From DTLA01 sp034436295 (GTDB taxonomy: Bacteria; Chloroflexota; Anaerolineae; DTLA01), in contig DAOTVT010000041.1 of the NCBI GenBank assembly GCA_034436295.1, forward strand, positions 1-14,624: a DNA stretch of 14,624 nt, read 5' to 3'. The notes below the pieces were generated by a model that saw only the letters and a list, made by a program, of their open reading frames with translations, ran no database searches and was not told the DNA's origin. The position numbers and the translations under genes were made by a program. Positions 14,563-14,624 of this stretch are shown here, piece after piece (position 1 is the first letter of the stretch; each line of letters opens with the position of its first letter).

Positions 14563-14624
14563 TCACCAACTGTAACGCGGCAGGCGGGCGCGCGGATACG
14601 CCGACTCGGCTCCAAAGTTCGTTC
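14563..14624 (-). CDS. Possible 3' end of a gene entering from the right edge
   Basis: The minus-strand frame at the right edge reads TNFGAESAYPRARLPRYSW followed by TGA at 14565-14563. The composition looks like a plausible protein C-terminus and the stop sits about 145 bases before the next gene, a normal gap. Only 19 residues are visible and I recognise no family. Two other minus-strand frames are also open at the edge, so this call is tentative. Its TGA stop differs from the TAG used by every complete gene here. Confidence 0.3.
   Translation of the reverse strand, partial: TNFGAESAYPRARLPRYSW

Overview
The window is GC-rich, and every convincing gene lies on the minus strand, so the layout reads right to left. 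I infer a Chloroflexota bacterium, perhaps Anaerolineae-like. The signs are a tRNA-Phe T-box in front of pheS-pheT, a very long secreted protein with Thr-Pro-rich linkers and DNRLRE-type modules, short heptanucleotide repeat arrays, and GDP-rhamnose genes. This placement comes from memory of the families, not from a search.

Right to left: 14624-14563 may hold the last codons of a gene that lies mostly outside the window. 14418-9784 encodes a 1544-residue predicted secreted or surface protein: signal peptide, glycosidase-like N-terminal region, beta-sandwich-like region, three DNRLRE-type repeats separated by Thr/Pro linkers, and a C-terminal 'GWNLISLP' module. 9783-9496 is an intergenic stretch with a hairpin just after that gene and a weak promoter for the next. 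9495-8608 encodes an aldo/keto reductase with a complete catalytic tetrad. 8531-8195 holds a good sigma70-type promoter and a complete Phe T-box leader with UUC specifier, T-box sequence and intrinsic terminator. It controls pheS (8156-7131) and pheT (7109-4569). A hairpin follows pheT.

A second promoter (-10 at 4475-4470, perfect TATAAT) starts the nucleotide-sugar cluster: rmd (4428-3472), gmd (3313-2342), a phosphoglucomutase/phosphomannomutase (2260-827) and a TatD-family nuclease (793 to beyond the left edge). Together the mutase, gmd and rmd can supply Man-1-P and then convert GDP-mannose to GDP-D-rhamnose. The required mannose-1-phosphate guanylyltransferase is not in the window. The product probably feeds a cell-surface glycan.

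The most unusual non-coding elements are in the sugar cluster. A 151-bp array of degenerate heptamers, arranged as two inverted arms, lies between rmd and gmd and supplies the rmd stop codon. A GC-rich palindromic repeat lies between gmd and the mutase and supplies the gmd stop codon. All seven genes whose stop is confidently seen end in TAG. I found no mobile element, CRISPR array, tRNA or rRNA, and no clear new multi-gene system.
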